DNA from: Pyrinomonadaceae bacterium
Lineage (GTDB): Bacteria > Acidobacteriota > Blastocatellia > Pyrinomonadales > Pyrinomonadaceae
Assembly (NCBI GenBank): GCA_014380365.1
Contig: JACMJZ010000012.1
Span: 62,001-126,000 of the forward strand
Direction: 5' to 3'
Length of the DNA stretch: 64,000 bases
In this document: one piece after another, positions 43,985 to 51,460 of the stretch
How the letters are laid out: each line of letters begins with the position of its first letter
Position numbering within the stretch: the first letter of the stretch is position 1
The notes under the pieces: generated by a model
Seen by the model: the letters and a program-made list of their open reading frames with translations, nothing else
Databases searched by the model: none
Told to the model about the DNA's origin: nothing
Made by a program: the position numbers and the translations under genes

Positions 43985-45565
43985 ATGGCAGATCTCAAAC
44001 TACAACAAAGCCGGCTCGACGGTCGTTACGACATCATCGAATGTCTGGGCCGCGGGAGCTATGCCGAGATCTACGTCGCGCATGACAATGCTGCCTCGGA
44101 AGGCGCGCCCACCACGGTGGTCATCAAGGCGCTCAACATGTTCCTCCAGGACGACCCTGACGCGGAACTTGAAGCGACGCTGATTGCGAATTTCCAAAAT
44201 GAAGCCGTCGCGCTTGATCGCGTGCGCCATCCAAACATCATCAGCCGCCTGGGCCACGGGACCGCGATCGACCTCAGCGGCACGACCTTTCACTACATCG
44301 TGTTGGAATACCTATCCGGCGGGGACATGATGGCGCTTTCGCGCAACCGTCCGCTCACGATTGACAAGGCGATCTTCTATCTCGAGCAGGTCTGCTCCGG
44401 GCTCGCGCACGCTCACGCGGGCGGCGTCATCCACCGGGACATTAAACCGCAGAACCTACTGCTTACTGCCGACCGCCAGGTAGTGAAGATTGCGGACTTC
44501 GGCGTCGCGCGTTTGGAGGCCAACGAAGGCGCCATCACGCGCGTGGGCACCAACATCTATTCGGCGCCCGAACATAACCCCCTCGTCCAAACCGGACAGT
44601 TAGACACGGGCCTGCTCGCGCTTAAACATGAACATTTAACTCCCTCCGCTGACATCTATTCGCTCGCCAAGACAACTTATTCACTGCTCGCCGGTGAGTC
44701 GCCGCGCCGCTTTGCACAACACGCGATTCGCGAACTGCCCGCGGCTGTCAGTCAGCACCATTGGTCTGCTACCGTTCTGCGCGTTCTGGAAAAGGCAACG
44801 CAGACCCGCCCTGAGAATCGCTACCAGACTGTTCAGGAATTCTGGGACGAACTGGCCGAGGCAGCGCTGCCGCCGACTAAACCCCTCGGCGTAGATTCAG
44901 AATCCCGCACGGCAGATAGTACACATGAAGGTCGCAAGCCGAGCGCTGATCTTACCCTGGACATCGCGCCGGATGAGTTTACCGAGGCGCCGCCCAAGCC
45001 TCGCTTCGAGCCGGTGCAGACTCCACCGGCACGAGCATACGTTGATGATGCTCTGGAGCGACGACCTAAGATTGTGGTGCCGGTAAGCGCGCTTGAAAGG
45101 GCCGGCAGTCAGAATGCGGTTCCGCAGCTAACCGCGAAAGAGCGAATAGCCGCGCTTCCAAACCAGGCGAGGATTGGAAACCGGCCCCACCCACGCGGAC
45201 CTGTCATCCCGCGGCGCGCGCGACCCTTCCTGGTTGCGGTGTTACTTGTTCTCGCCTTTTCCGGAATGCTCTTGGCGACTCACAAGTACGTCACTTCCCA
45301 TTGGAACCCGTTTGCCGGCATCTCGCAGTTGAGTGATATTTTTGTAGTCGGGAGCGAGGGTGTTACGACAACAGATGTCAGACTGAGGCCCGATCCGAGT
45401 ACATCCAATCCGCATATTGGCTTGGCTGAAAACGGTTCCCGCGTGAAGGTGCTGAGCGCAACTGACAACTGGTATGAGGTCCAGGTCCTGGAGCATGGAC
45501 GCCCCAAGACCGATCCTTTTACCTCGGATCGTGGCTGGATAAATAAGAAATTTGTAAAGTTCTAA
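43985..45565 (+). CDS. Membrane Ser/Thr protein kinase with extracytoplasmic SH3 domain
   Basis: 526 residues. A Hanks-type kinase domain occupies ~12-290: GRGSYAEIYVA loop, VVIKAL (catalytic Lys), VIHRDIKPQNLLL, IADFGVAR and YSAPEHNP. A Pro/Ala-rich juxtamembrane part leads to one helix (~413-433, FLVAVLLVLAFSGMLLA). The C-terminal ~75 residues form a bacterial SH3 domain (TDVRLRPDPSTSNPHIGLAE; NWYEVQVLE), a cell-wall-binding module. This replaces the PASTA repeats of PknB-like kinases. It is 150 bases after the phosphatase, in the same direction, and likely senses the wall and signals to the FHA proteins. Confidence 0.92.
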   Translation: MADLKLQQSRLDGRYDIIECLGRGSYAEIYVAHDNAASEGAPTTVVIKALNMFLQDDPDAELEATLIANFQNEAVALDRVRHPNIISRLGHGTAIDLSGTTFHYIVLEYLSGGDMMALSRNRPLTIDKAIFYLEQVCSGLAHAHAGGVIHRDIKPQNLLLTADRQVVKIADFGVARLEANEGAITRVGTNIYSAPEHNPLVQTGQLDTGLLALKHEHLTPSADIYSLAKTTYSLLAGESPRRFAQHAIRELPAAVSQHHWSATVLRVLEKATQTRPENRYQTVQEFWDELAEAALPPTKPLGVDSESRTADSTHEGRKPSADLTLDIAPDEFTEAPPKPRFEPVQTPPARAYVDDALERRPKIVVPVSALERAGSQNAVPQLTAKERIAALPNQARIGNRPHPRGPVIPRRARPFLVAVLLVLAFSGMLLATHKYVTSHWNPFAGISQLSDIFVVGSEGVTTTDVRLRPDPSTSNPHIGLAENGSRVKVLSATDNWYEVQVLEHGRPKTDPFTSDRGWINKKFVKF

Positions 45566-45567
45566 AA

Positions 45568-45593
45568 CAGCAGCCCCACCGTCAGGGAGGGCT
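45568..45593. repeat. Half copy of repeat family B
   Basis: CAGCAGCCCCACCGTCAGGG follows the kinase stop directly. The second arm is missing here. Confidence 0.5.
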
Positions 45594-45634
45594 TAAATCG
45601 AACGGCAGGCGATAGACGGCAGAAACAGCCAAGC

Positions 45635-45705
45635 AGTTCAGAGTTCAACCTTTAGGTTGCGTTTTTGGCGAGCAAGCAAGCTAAAGCTTGTACTCTAAAC
45701 TACCT
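45635..45705. repeat. Inverted repeat family A, copy 4
   Basis: AGTTCAACCTTTAGGTTGCG and AAGCTAAAGCTTGTACTCTA flank a loop between the kinase and the second FHA gene. Confidence 0.8.
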
Positions 45706-45762
45706 GACTGTCGCCCGTCGTGATTTCACTATTAACTATTTACCATTTACTATTCACCATCT

Positions 45763-46668
45763 ATGGGCCTGATTGAATCAATTCGAAAATGGATCGACGG
45801 CGAGACCGGCGAAGACCTGCTCGAGGCTGCGGACGAGCACGCCAAGCCACGCCGCATCTGGGAAGAGTTTCTCGTGAAGATTGCGCGCGAGGTTGAGGCG
45901 GTAATGCAGCGTGAAATGTTCACGCCTCCCGGTGGGCCGACTTACATCCCGCGTGAGTACATCGTCTACCTCAGCGCCGACGACGATAAGGACTGGCAGG
46001 GTGACAAGCGCAAAGGACTCGAACAGGGACTCTTCCACGTCCTTTCAGAACGCGCTCGTGAGCTCAGCGGCGCCAACCAGCTCGCGGCGAAATCCTTTGC
46101 GGTGGAACTGCGCGTTGACGGCACACTCGAGAAGGGTCAGTTTCGCGTGCAGGGTGTCTGGGATGAAACTGAAAGCGGCCACACGATGGTGACGCCGCGG
46201 GCTTCCTCCGGGGGCGGGGCCTCCGCGCCAGCGCCTTTGAATTTCAATGACACGATCCGCGAACGCGCCGACGGCAGCCGGGATGAAGAAGGCGGCGATG
46301 CTGATAGCGGTGATAGCGAGCTTGGCGAACAAACGGTGGTGCGCAAGCGCATTCAGACGCTCTACTCAATTGAACTCTGGCGCGACGGCGTGCGCGAAGC
46401 GGTCGTGCCGATTACTAAACCTGAAATCACGATTGGGCGTGGGTCGAGATCAATTACCGTCGATCTACCGTTGAAGGGTGATCCTGAGGTGAGCCGGGTT
46501 CACGCCGTGCTCACGCTCGAGAACGACGGGCGCTACTGGATCGTTTCCAAAGGCCGTAATCCCCTGCTCATCAACGGCCGTGAGATTCCCCGCGAAGAAC
46601 GCACCGAAGTCGTGCCCGATCAAAAGATCGCCATCTGCGCCTTCATCATCCGCATCCAGCCGAAGTAA
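45763..46668 (+). CDS. Second DUF3662-like/FHA domain protein
   Basis: 301 residues. The N-terminal ~130 (MGLIESIRKWIDGETGEDLL; REYIVYLSADDDKDWQGDKR) is again DUF3662-like but diverged from the first copy. A Gly/Asp-rich linker (ADGSRDEEGGDADSGDSELG) precedes an FHA domain (about 205-300): ITIGRGSRSITVDLPLKG, EVSRVHAVL and LLINGREI. The Arg and Ser of the phosphothreonine pocket are present; the usual NGT is NGR. It closes the kinase/phosphatase cluster and is followed by a terminator hairpin. Likely a second phosphothreonine reader of the same kinase. Confidence 0.85.
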   Translation: MGLIESIRKWIDGETGEDLLEAADEHAKPRRIWEEFLVKIAREVEAVMQREMFTPPGGPTYIPREYIVYLSADDDKDWQGDKRKGLEQGLFHVLSERARELSGANQLAAKSFAVELRVDGTLEKGQFRVQGVWDETESGHTMVTPRASSGGGASAPAPLNFNDTIRERADGSRDEEGGDADSGDSELGEQTVVRKRIQTLYSIELWRDGVREAVVPITKPEITIGRGSRSITVDLPLKGDPEVSRVHAVLTLENDGRYWIVSKGRNPLLINGREIPREERTEVVPDQKIAICAFIIRIQPK

Positions 46669-46686
46669 TCAATTGACAAAATAATA

Positions 46687-46722
46687 CGGCGGGAGTCTTT
46701 CAACTCCCGCCGCTTCTCAACT
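46687..46722 (+). terminator. Terminator of the cell-wall/kinase cluster
   Basis: CGGCGGGAGT (46687-46696) and ACTCCCGCCG (46703-46712) form a perfect ten-base stem with a six-base loop 18 bases after the stop, then a weak T-rich tail. Confidence 0.75.
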
Positions 46723-46824
46723 TCACCATTAAGAAGGCGCCGTTCTCATGCCTTTTAAAGTTCGACGCGCCAGCATTCTACTCCTCCCGCAGTTCCCGTC
46801 AATAGCTTATTTGCCGATTTTAAC

Positions 46825-47004
46825 GTCAGGTCCGAAGGACCGATAGTAAGTAGCCCCGTCCGTGAGGACGGGGACCAAGCGCCGATCCTTATGGCGGAGG
46901 CCCGAAGGGCCGGTCAACGCCTTCAGCGTTATTCATCGCACCCTGACTTCTGACACAGTTTCTTACGGACGTGGCTACTGATTGACGGTCCTTCGGACCT
47001 AAGA
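46825..47004. repeat. Nested inverted repeat (family K) in the 46723-47524 gap
   Basis: Outer arms GTCAGGTCCGAAGGACCG (46825-46842) and CGGTCCTTCGGACCT (46986-47000) enclose AGTAGCCCCGTCCGT and ACGGACGTGGCTACT, also complementary, and palindromic inner pieces (GCCCGAAGGGC). Confidence 0.75.
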
Positions 47005-47077
47005 CTTACACCCGGCGTCCAATGGGTCCGCAACAATAAATAATGCGTACCTCGCCATGGCTCGCTAGTACTACCTG

Positions 47078-47326
47078 ATGACTACGGAGTACCTCACGCC
47101 AGACATCCAGTACGCCATGCCGGCGAATGAGTACGCCCTCACGACCGGCGAGTACGCGATGATTATCAACGAGTACCCGACGGCGACCAATGAGTAGCCA
47201 ACGGCGACTAACGAGTACTCTACGGCGGCCAACGAGTACCCGACAGCGACCAACGAGTACTCTACGGCGGCCAGCGGGAACTCGATGCCGACTATTGGGT
47301 ACTCCACATCGTCCAGCGGATTCTAA
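47078..47326. repeat. 21-base minisatellite, about 11 imperfect units
   Basis: Units such as AACGAGTACTCTACGGCGGC and GACCAACGAGTACCCGACAG repeat every 21 bases. Because 21 is a multiple of three, every frame codes a heptad repeat. The plus frame from ATG 47078 reads units of the type YPTATNE/YSTAANE, broken by one TAG (47195-47197) and ending with TAA at 47324-47326. Reverse frames are open across the block. No ribosome site is evident, so I do not call a gene. Confidence 0.75.
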
Positions 47327-47524
47327 TTGCTCGGTATCTAGTTTTACCTGAAGACCAACCGGTTCGCCGCCGTAACGGATTGGAACCAATCCACGACGCA
47401 GCACGACGCGAAAAAGGCTTGAGTTTCCAAGCAAAAGGCATATACTGCGCGCCTCAAGCCTCGATTCCGGTCCTCGACTTTCAAGTCTTTGACCTCAACC
47501 CTTTTTCCCTGGAGGTATCTCACC

Positions 47525-47935
47525 ATGGCACGTCTCAAACGAACATCAACAGTCCTCGAAACTGCCCGGCATCGCCTCGCCGGACTCAAGACAGTCGACC
47601 CCGAATTCAACTTTGGTCCCGGCTTCACGCGCGCTGAGGTCGAAGCTGAAATCAAGGATGTCGAAGACACACTCGATGAGTACAACACCATTCTGTCTCA
47701 GGCAGATGAAGTGAAGAACCGCTACGAAGCCAAGGAGAAGGCGCAACAAACAAAGAACGCGCGCCTGCTCTCGATGATCGCAGCGCGCTTCGGAACGGAC
47801 AGCAGCGAGTATGAAATATGCGGCGGCACCCGCACCAGCGAACGCAAGAAGCCCACCCGCAAAGGTTCAGGTGGGACCGGCTCCGGTGGAACCTCCGGTG
47901 CAACCGGAGGTGGCAGCACTCCGCCTCAATCATAA
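47525..47935 (+). CDS. Small coiled-coil protein with Gly/Ser/Thr-rich tail
   Basis: 136 residues from ATG 47525, with a good GGAGG eight to nine bases upstream. The first ~85 residues are helical and charged (VLETARHRLAGLKTVDPEF; EVEAEIKDVEDTLDEYNTIL; VKNRYEAKEKAQQTKNARLL), suggesting coiled-coil association. A conserved-looking FGTDSSEYEICGGTRTSERK segment leads to a low-complexity tail (GSGGTGSGGTSGATGGGS). No signal peptide or catalytic motif; family not recognised. It sits alone between the minisatellite and a gene remnant. Confidence 0.75.
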   Translation: MARLKRTSTVLETARHRLAGLKTVDPEFNFGPGFTRAEVEAEIKDVEDTLDEYNTILSQADEVKNRYEAKEKAQQTKNARLLSMIAARFGTDSSEYEICGGTRTSERKKPTRKGSGGTGSGGTSGATGGGSTPPQS

Positions 47936-48133
47936 GGGTGTAAGCTTGGATGGTGCGATGAAGGCCAACGAGGAACCTTCACCGCACCGTTTGAAACTCA
48001 AACAGCCAAAGTAGGATGCTTATGGCGGTCAATGGACATATGTAGTAGGCTGGGTTAGCTCATCTCCGTACCCCATTTTAGATGCGATCTGTTTTGGAAC
48101 GCAGAGTAAAGGGCACGTCAGATTCCGGACACC

Positions 48134-48409
48134 ATGATCTTCAAACATCAAACGGCTGCTAATTTGCTTCGCGCTCTCGATCTCGGTTCATCAATTGCCG
48201 AACAAGATACGTTGCTTGAGTCAGCACGGGTAGAAACCTCCGCGTTCAGTGATCTCCTGCAAGACAGGGTTGATCTAATTCCAGGAACTAAAGGATCTGG
48301 GAAGAGCGCTCTCTTCCGTATTTTTGTGGACTTTTTACCGGAACGTTTACTTGCGCAACGAAAAGTGGTCATCGCTCACGGCGTGCAAAAACATGGTGAT
48401 AACGATTAA
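48134..48409 (+). pseudogene. Truncated P-loop ATPase remnant
   Basis: 91 residues with a clear Walker A (GTKGSGKSALFR) 50 residues in, followed by FVDFLPERLLAQRKVVIAHG and then a stop just where the ATPase fold should continue. No Walker B, sensor or later motif is found downstream in any nearby frame. The N-terminal NLLRALDLGSSIAEQDTLLE and the KGSGKSALFR loop recall the large ATPases found in bacterial defence loci. I read it as a decayed gene, with the alternative that it is a real short protein. It lies in a patch of lower GC together with the next gene. Confidence 0.6.
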
Positions 48410-48534
48410 GGAGAATTTGGTTGACCGTGTCAACAGGTCTGTAATATCGTGCGTCTACCTCGCTCCTAAGGGTATTTATCCTCAATGTTTTTTAGTTGCA
48501 GCTCGACTCGAAGACTAGGATCCAATTAATCAAA

Positions 48535-49536
48535 ATGAAGACGGAAGCGACCCGATATTTCCAGCTTGGATTTGTGTTGACAGAAGGAGAACTGCGTCGA
48601 CTAGTTTCACTGGTGGAGGAGCAACTAGGTAAGGTCCCGAATGGGAAGACTATCGACACCTTGTTTGAGTTGAAGTTCAGAAATGGTGCCTTCGCGACTA
48701 CCGCATCGCTTGACGAAGTACTGATACAGGAGAATCACGGCACGTCATCAATCACGGAATTGCAGTTCACAAGCGTTTTGAATGACGTGCCCGACAACAC
48801 TTCGATTTCAGTTCGATTCACGAACCCAGCATTCGCAAGTGAGCAACAAACAAAACCCATCAGCTTTGTTGTAAGAGGACCTTCTCGCGATTGGGTATTT
48901 GTGACTAGCTCACTCCTAGAGGAGAGATTGCTTAAGCTGAAGCGTTTCCCTCTAAAACGTTATCTGGGTCTTCAAGGCGATTCAGCGACAGCGGTGTATC
49001 TTGCCTTTCTCCTTACGGGATTGATAATCGGAATGGTGGTCTATATGACGAGGTCCAATGCCGCATTTGATAGATTGACTGCACCAGAAGGCAATTCGGT
49101 CATTATTGAGGAGGCAGTAGAGGCGAAGCCTTTCAGTCAGCGATATGACGAGGCTCTAAAGGCTAATAACGTCACTGATCCGGTGGCAGCGATGCTCGTG
49201 AGGGAGCAAGTATTAGAAAAGGCACGTAATGAGGAAGAGGCGAGGTTCCGTGAGCGTGTGAGAAAGCAAGGCCCGCCCCCTAGGTTATCAGAGACACAGC
49301 CATCGTTACCTTGGACCGTTGCGATTGTTGCACCGATACCTTTAATCGTTCTTCTCCTTACTAACCTTTTTCTAGTACTTTATTTTCCTGCCTACAATTT
49401 CTGCTGGGGTGATTATTTGGACACATTTCGAAAGAAAGAGTCTGTCAAAAAGTTTATTCTTGGAGTGTTACTTACTGGTCTAATCGTGTCGTTTATAGGC
49501 GGCATTCTCGCCAACGTCACCCACATCGGCAGGTGA
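48535..49536 (+). CDS. Membrane protein of unknown function, lower GC
   Basis: 333 residues from ATG 48535. The N-terminal ~150 form a soluble, mixed alpha/beta region (LGFVLTEGELRRLVSLVEEQ; ITELQFTSVLNDVPDNTSIS) without known motif. Membrane helices follow at about YLAFLLTGLIIGMVVYM, VAIVAPIPLIVLLLTNLFLV and FILGVLLTGLIVSFIGGIL, with a charged helical segment between the first two (VREQVLEKARNEEEARFRER). No family recognised. With the truncated ATPase it forms a small patch of lower GC (25 of 60 at 49021-49080), possibly acquired; an ATPase plus a membrane effector is a layout seen in defence systems, but this is only a resemblance. Confidence 0.65.
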   Translation: MKTEATRYFQLGFVLTEGELRRLVSLVEEQLGKVPNGKTIDTLFELKFRNGAFATTASLDEVLIQENHGTSSITELQFTSVLNDVPDNTSISVRFTNPAFASEQQTKPISFVVRGPSRDWVFVTSSLLEERLLKLKRFPLKRYLGLQGDSATAVYLAFLLTGLIIGMVVYMTRSNAAFDRLTAPEGNSVIIEEAVEAKPFSQRYDEALKANNVTDPVAAMLVREQVLEKARNEEEARFRERVRKQGPPPRLSETQPSLPWTVAIVAPIPLIVLLLTNLFLVLYFPAYNFCWGDYLDTFRKKESVKKFILGVLLTGLIVSFIGGILANVTHIGR

Positions 49537-49598
49537 AAGGCGAAGGATCTTTTCTAGCTAAGACCCACTCATTGGGAAGTACCTGCACTCTCGTTAGC

Positions 49599-50876
49599 CT
49601 ATCCAACAGCGGCGGCGGCTTGGGTGTTGGGGTCGAGTTCGTTGAGTAGTTCGCGAAGGAGTGGGGCGTCCTTTTCCGCGTCGAGGTAGTTCTTGCCGAG
49701 CATCTTCAGGAACTTCCGTTCCTTAGTCTCACCGGTTAATTCCTTCAATAACGCGCGGCAGAAGGCGGCGACGACTTGAACGTCAAACTGCTTGCCGGTG
49801 TTCGCGCGCAGGTCGTGAATCACAGAGTCGAAGGCCCGGCGCGTTTTATACGGACGGTCCGTGGTCATCGCGTCAAACGAGTCTGCGAGGCTGACGATCT
49901 TGGCGCCGATAGGAATTTGCGTGTCAGTTAGCCCATCCGGATAACCGCGGCCGTCGAGGCGCTCGTGATGGTATTTCGCCATCAGGGGAATGTCGGCGTA
50001 GGGATGATGAATCGGCGACAGGATGTCGAAGCCGGCAGCTGGGTGCCGGTTTAGTTCGCTGGACTCCTTCGCGTCGATCCGGTAAGGCGCATTGATTATC
50101 TTCCGCTCGACGGCGAGCTTGCCGATGTCGTGGAGGTAGCCGGCGATGGCAATACCCTCCACTTCGTTTTCGCCCCAACCCATCTCCTGCGCAATGATCT
50201 CGCTGTACTTGCCGACGCGTTCGGAATGCCCTTGCGTGTAAGTGTCTTTGACGTCGATGGCCGCGGCGAAGGCGCGCACCGTGTCGCGATAGATGGCGCG
50301 CAGGTCCTGGTAGAGTCGCTCGTTTTCTTCCGCTCGTTGTTTTATTTCGCCAAGCAGGCGATGCGTGTGAATACCGACGCCGATGTGACGCACCATCGCG
50401 CGGATCACTTCAATGTCTTCGGAGGTGAACGGTTCATCGGTGGCTTTGCGTCCGAGCAGTACCAGACCGGTAACAGCCCCGCGAACAACTGTAGGGACGA
50501 CGAGCTCAATTTCCTGGGCGCGCAGTTCGTCACGATGGCGAGAGAGAAACGCACTAAGTGGCTGCTCGTCGCCTTCAACGTCCGCATCTATTCGCAGCGC
50601 GCCTTCAGTCAAACCCAGGAAAGCGGCTCGATCTTCTTCATGAACGGTTAAGGTCGCTTGATAGTCTTCGCCCAGGCCCCAGAGCGCGAGCGTGTTGGTC
50701 TCTTCGCGGTGAATGAGACACTCGACTACCGCGCCACGACGGATGCCGATGGTGCCCAGCAGCAGATGAAGCGACGTGCGAACCATTTCGATGAAGTCGC
50801 CGGAGTCCGCAATTTCCTGTCCCAGGTCAGCGAGCGCGCTGAAGGAGTGGATAAGTTTTTGGGTATTGGATTCCAT
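49599..50876 (-). CDS. GAF - HD-GYP cyclic-di-GMP phosphodiesterase
   Basis: 425 residues from ATG 50874-50876. The N-terminal ~170 residues are GAF-like (SALADLGQEIADSGDFIEMV; VVPTVVRGAVTGLVLLGRKA). An HD-GYP domain follows: HSERVGKYSEI, GYLHDIGKLAVE, HPAAGFDIL, KYHHERLDGRGYPDG and IVSLADSFDAMTTDRPYK, with the metal-binding HD and the HHE/GYP residues intact. It should hydrolyse cyclic-di-GMP in the cytoplasm in response to a small ligand or redox state. Last gene of a minus-strand operon whose first gene makes cyclic-di-GMP. Confidence 0.93.
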   Translation of the reverse strand: MESNTQKLIHSFSALADLGQEIADSGDFIEMVRTSLHLLLGTIGIRRGAVVECLIHREETNTLALWGLGEDYQATLTVHEEDRAAFLGLTEGALRIDADVEGDEQPLSAFLSRHRDELRAQEIELVVPTVVRGAVTGLVLLGRKATDEPFTSEDIEVIRAMVRHIGVGIHTHRLLGEIKQRAEENERLYQDLRAIYRDTVRAFAAAIDVKDTYTQGHSERVGKYSEIIAQEMGWGENEVEGIAIAGYLHDIGKLAVERKIINAPYRIDAKESSELNRHPAAGFDILSPIHHPYADIPLMAKYHHERLDGRGYPDGLTDTQIPIGAKIVSLADSFDAMTTDRPYKTRRAFDSVIHDLRANTGKQFDVQVVAAFCRALLKELTGETKERKFLKMLGKNYLDAEKDAPLLRELLNELDPNTQAAAAVG

Positions 50877-50893
50877 AAAAAACCGAGCGAGAG

Positions 50894-50967
50894 TTGTAGG
50901 GGCGTCACTCTGTGGGCGCCCCCTACCGCGCCAAACGAGGGGCACCCACGGATGGACGCCCCTACAA
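50894..50967. repeat. Inverted repeat (family N)
   Basis: TTGTAGGGGCGTCACTCTGT and ATGGACGCCCCTACAA are complementary, enclosing GGGCGCCCC and GGGGCACCC. It lies between the STAS gene stop and the HD-GYP start, within the operon. Confidence 0.8.
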
Positions 50968-50968
50968 G

Positions 50969-51352
50969 TTAGTGGCTCATGGCCTGGGTTTGGGTCGGGG
51001 GAGTAAAGAGGTTGAGAGCTTCCTGCTCGTCCTTTGCCAGCACGACGTGCTTGATTACGCCGAGCATTTCGAAAAGTTGAATGGTTTGGTCATTAACGTC
51101 GGAGAACACGACGCGGGCTTCTCGCTTTTCGGCGATGTCGATGATGCCGAGGAGAATTGAAACCGCGATGCTGTTGACGATGCCGGTGTCGCTAAAATCG
51201 ATCACGAGGGTGCGGCAGCCGGAGTCGAGTTGCTTCTTGCACTCGCGCTCGATTCTTTCGCCGGTGAGTTTGTTTAAGTAGTCGCTCGCGTAGACGACGG
51301 CGGTTGTGCCGACGATGTGGGAGCGAACGTTCGATGTAAGCGGCTCTGACAA
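50969..51352 (-). CDS. STAS-domain anti-sigma-factor antagonist
   Basis: 127 residues, standard for RsbV/SpoIIAA-like proteins. A TTG at 51350-51352 is the only sensible start, with AGAAGGGAAG about ten bases upstream. The STAS core is VIDFSDTGIVNSIAVSILLG, with Ser in the phosphoacceptor position (NSIAVS). Such antagonists free a sigma factor or other target by binding an RsbW-type kinase when dephosphorylated. Here the kinase-like partner is encoded directly upstream (51461-53776), so this is probably the switch partner. Confidence 0.88.
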   Translation of the reverse strand: MSEPLTSNVRSHIVGTTAVVYASDYLNKLTGERIERECKKQLDSGCRTLVIDFSDTGIVNSIAVSILLGIIDIAEKREARVVFSDVNDQTIQLFEMLGVIKHVVLAKDEQEALNLFTPPTQTQAMSH

Positions 51353-51460
51353 ATCGATTGCTTCCCTTCTGTTCGCGTCCTGACGGCGCTCAGTGCAGGC
51401 AGGACGTGCACCCCAGCCGGGCTGCCCGGCCGGGGACCCCGCTTGTCTGCGCTCCCAGCT

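Noticed and set aside
47078-47326. CRISPR array
   Set aside because: Units are contiguous and degenerate with no unique spacers, and no cas genes are present.
47006-47434. 142-codon minus-strand open frame over the minisatellite
   Set aside because: Its heptad pattern follows automatically from the 21-base unit; no ribosome site or non-repeat domain supports translation.
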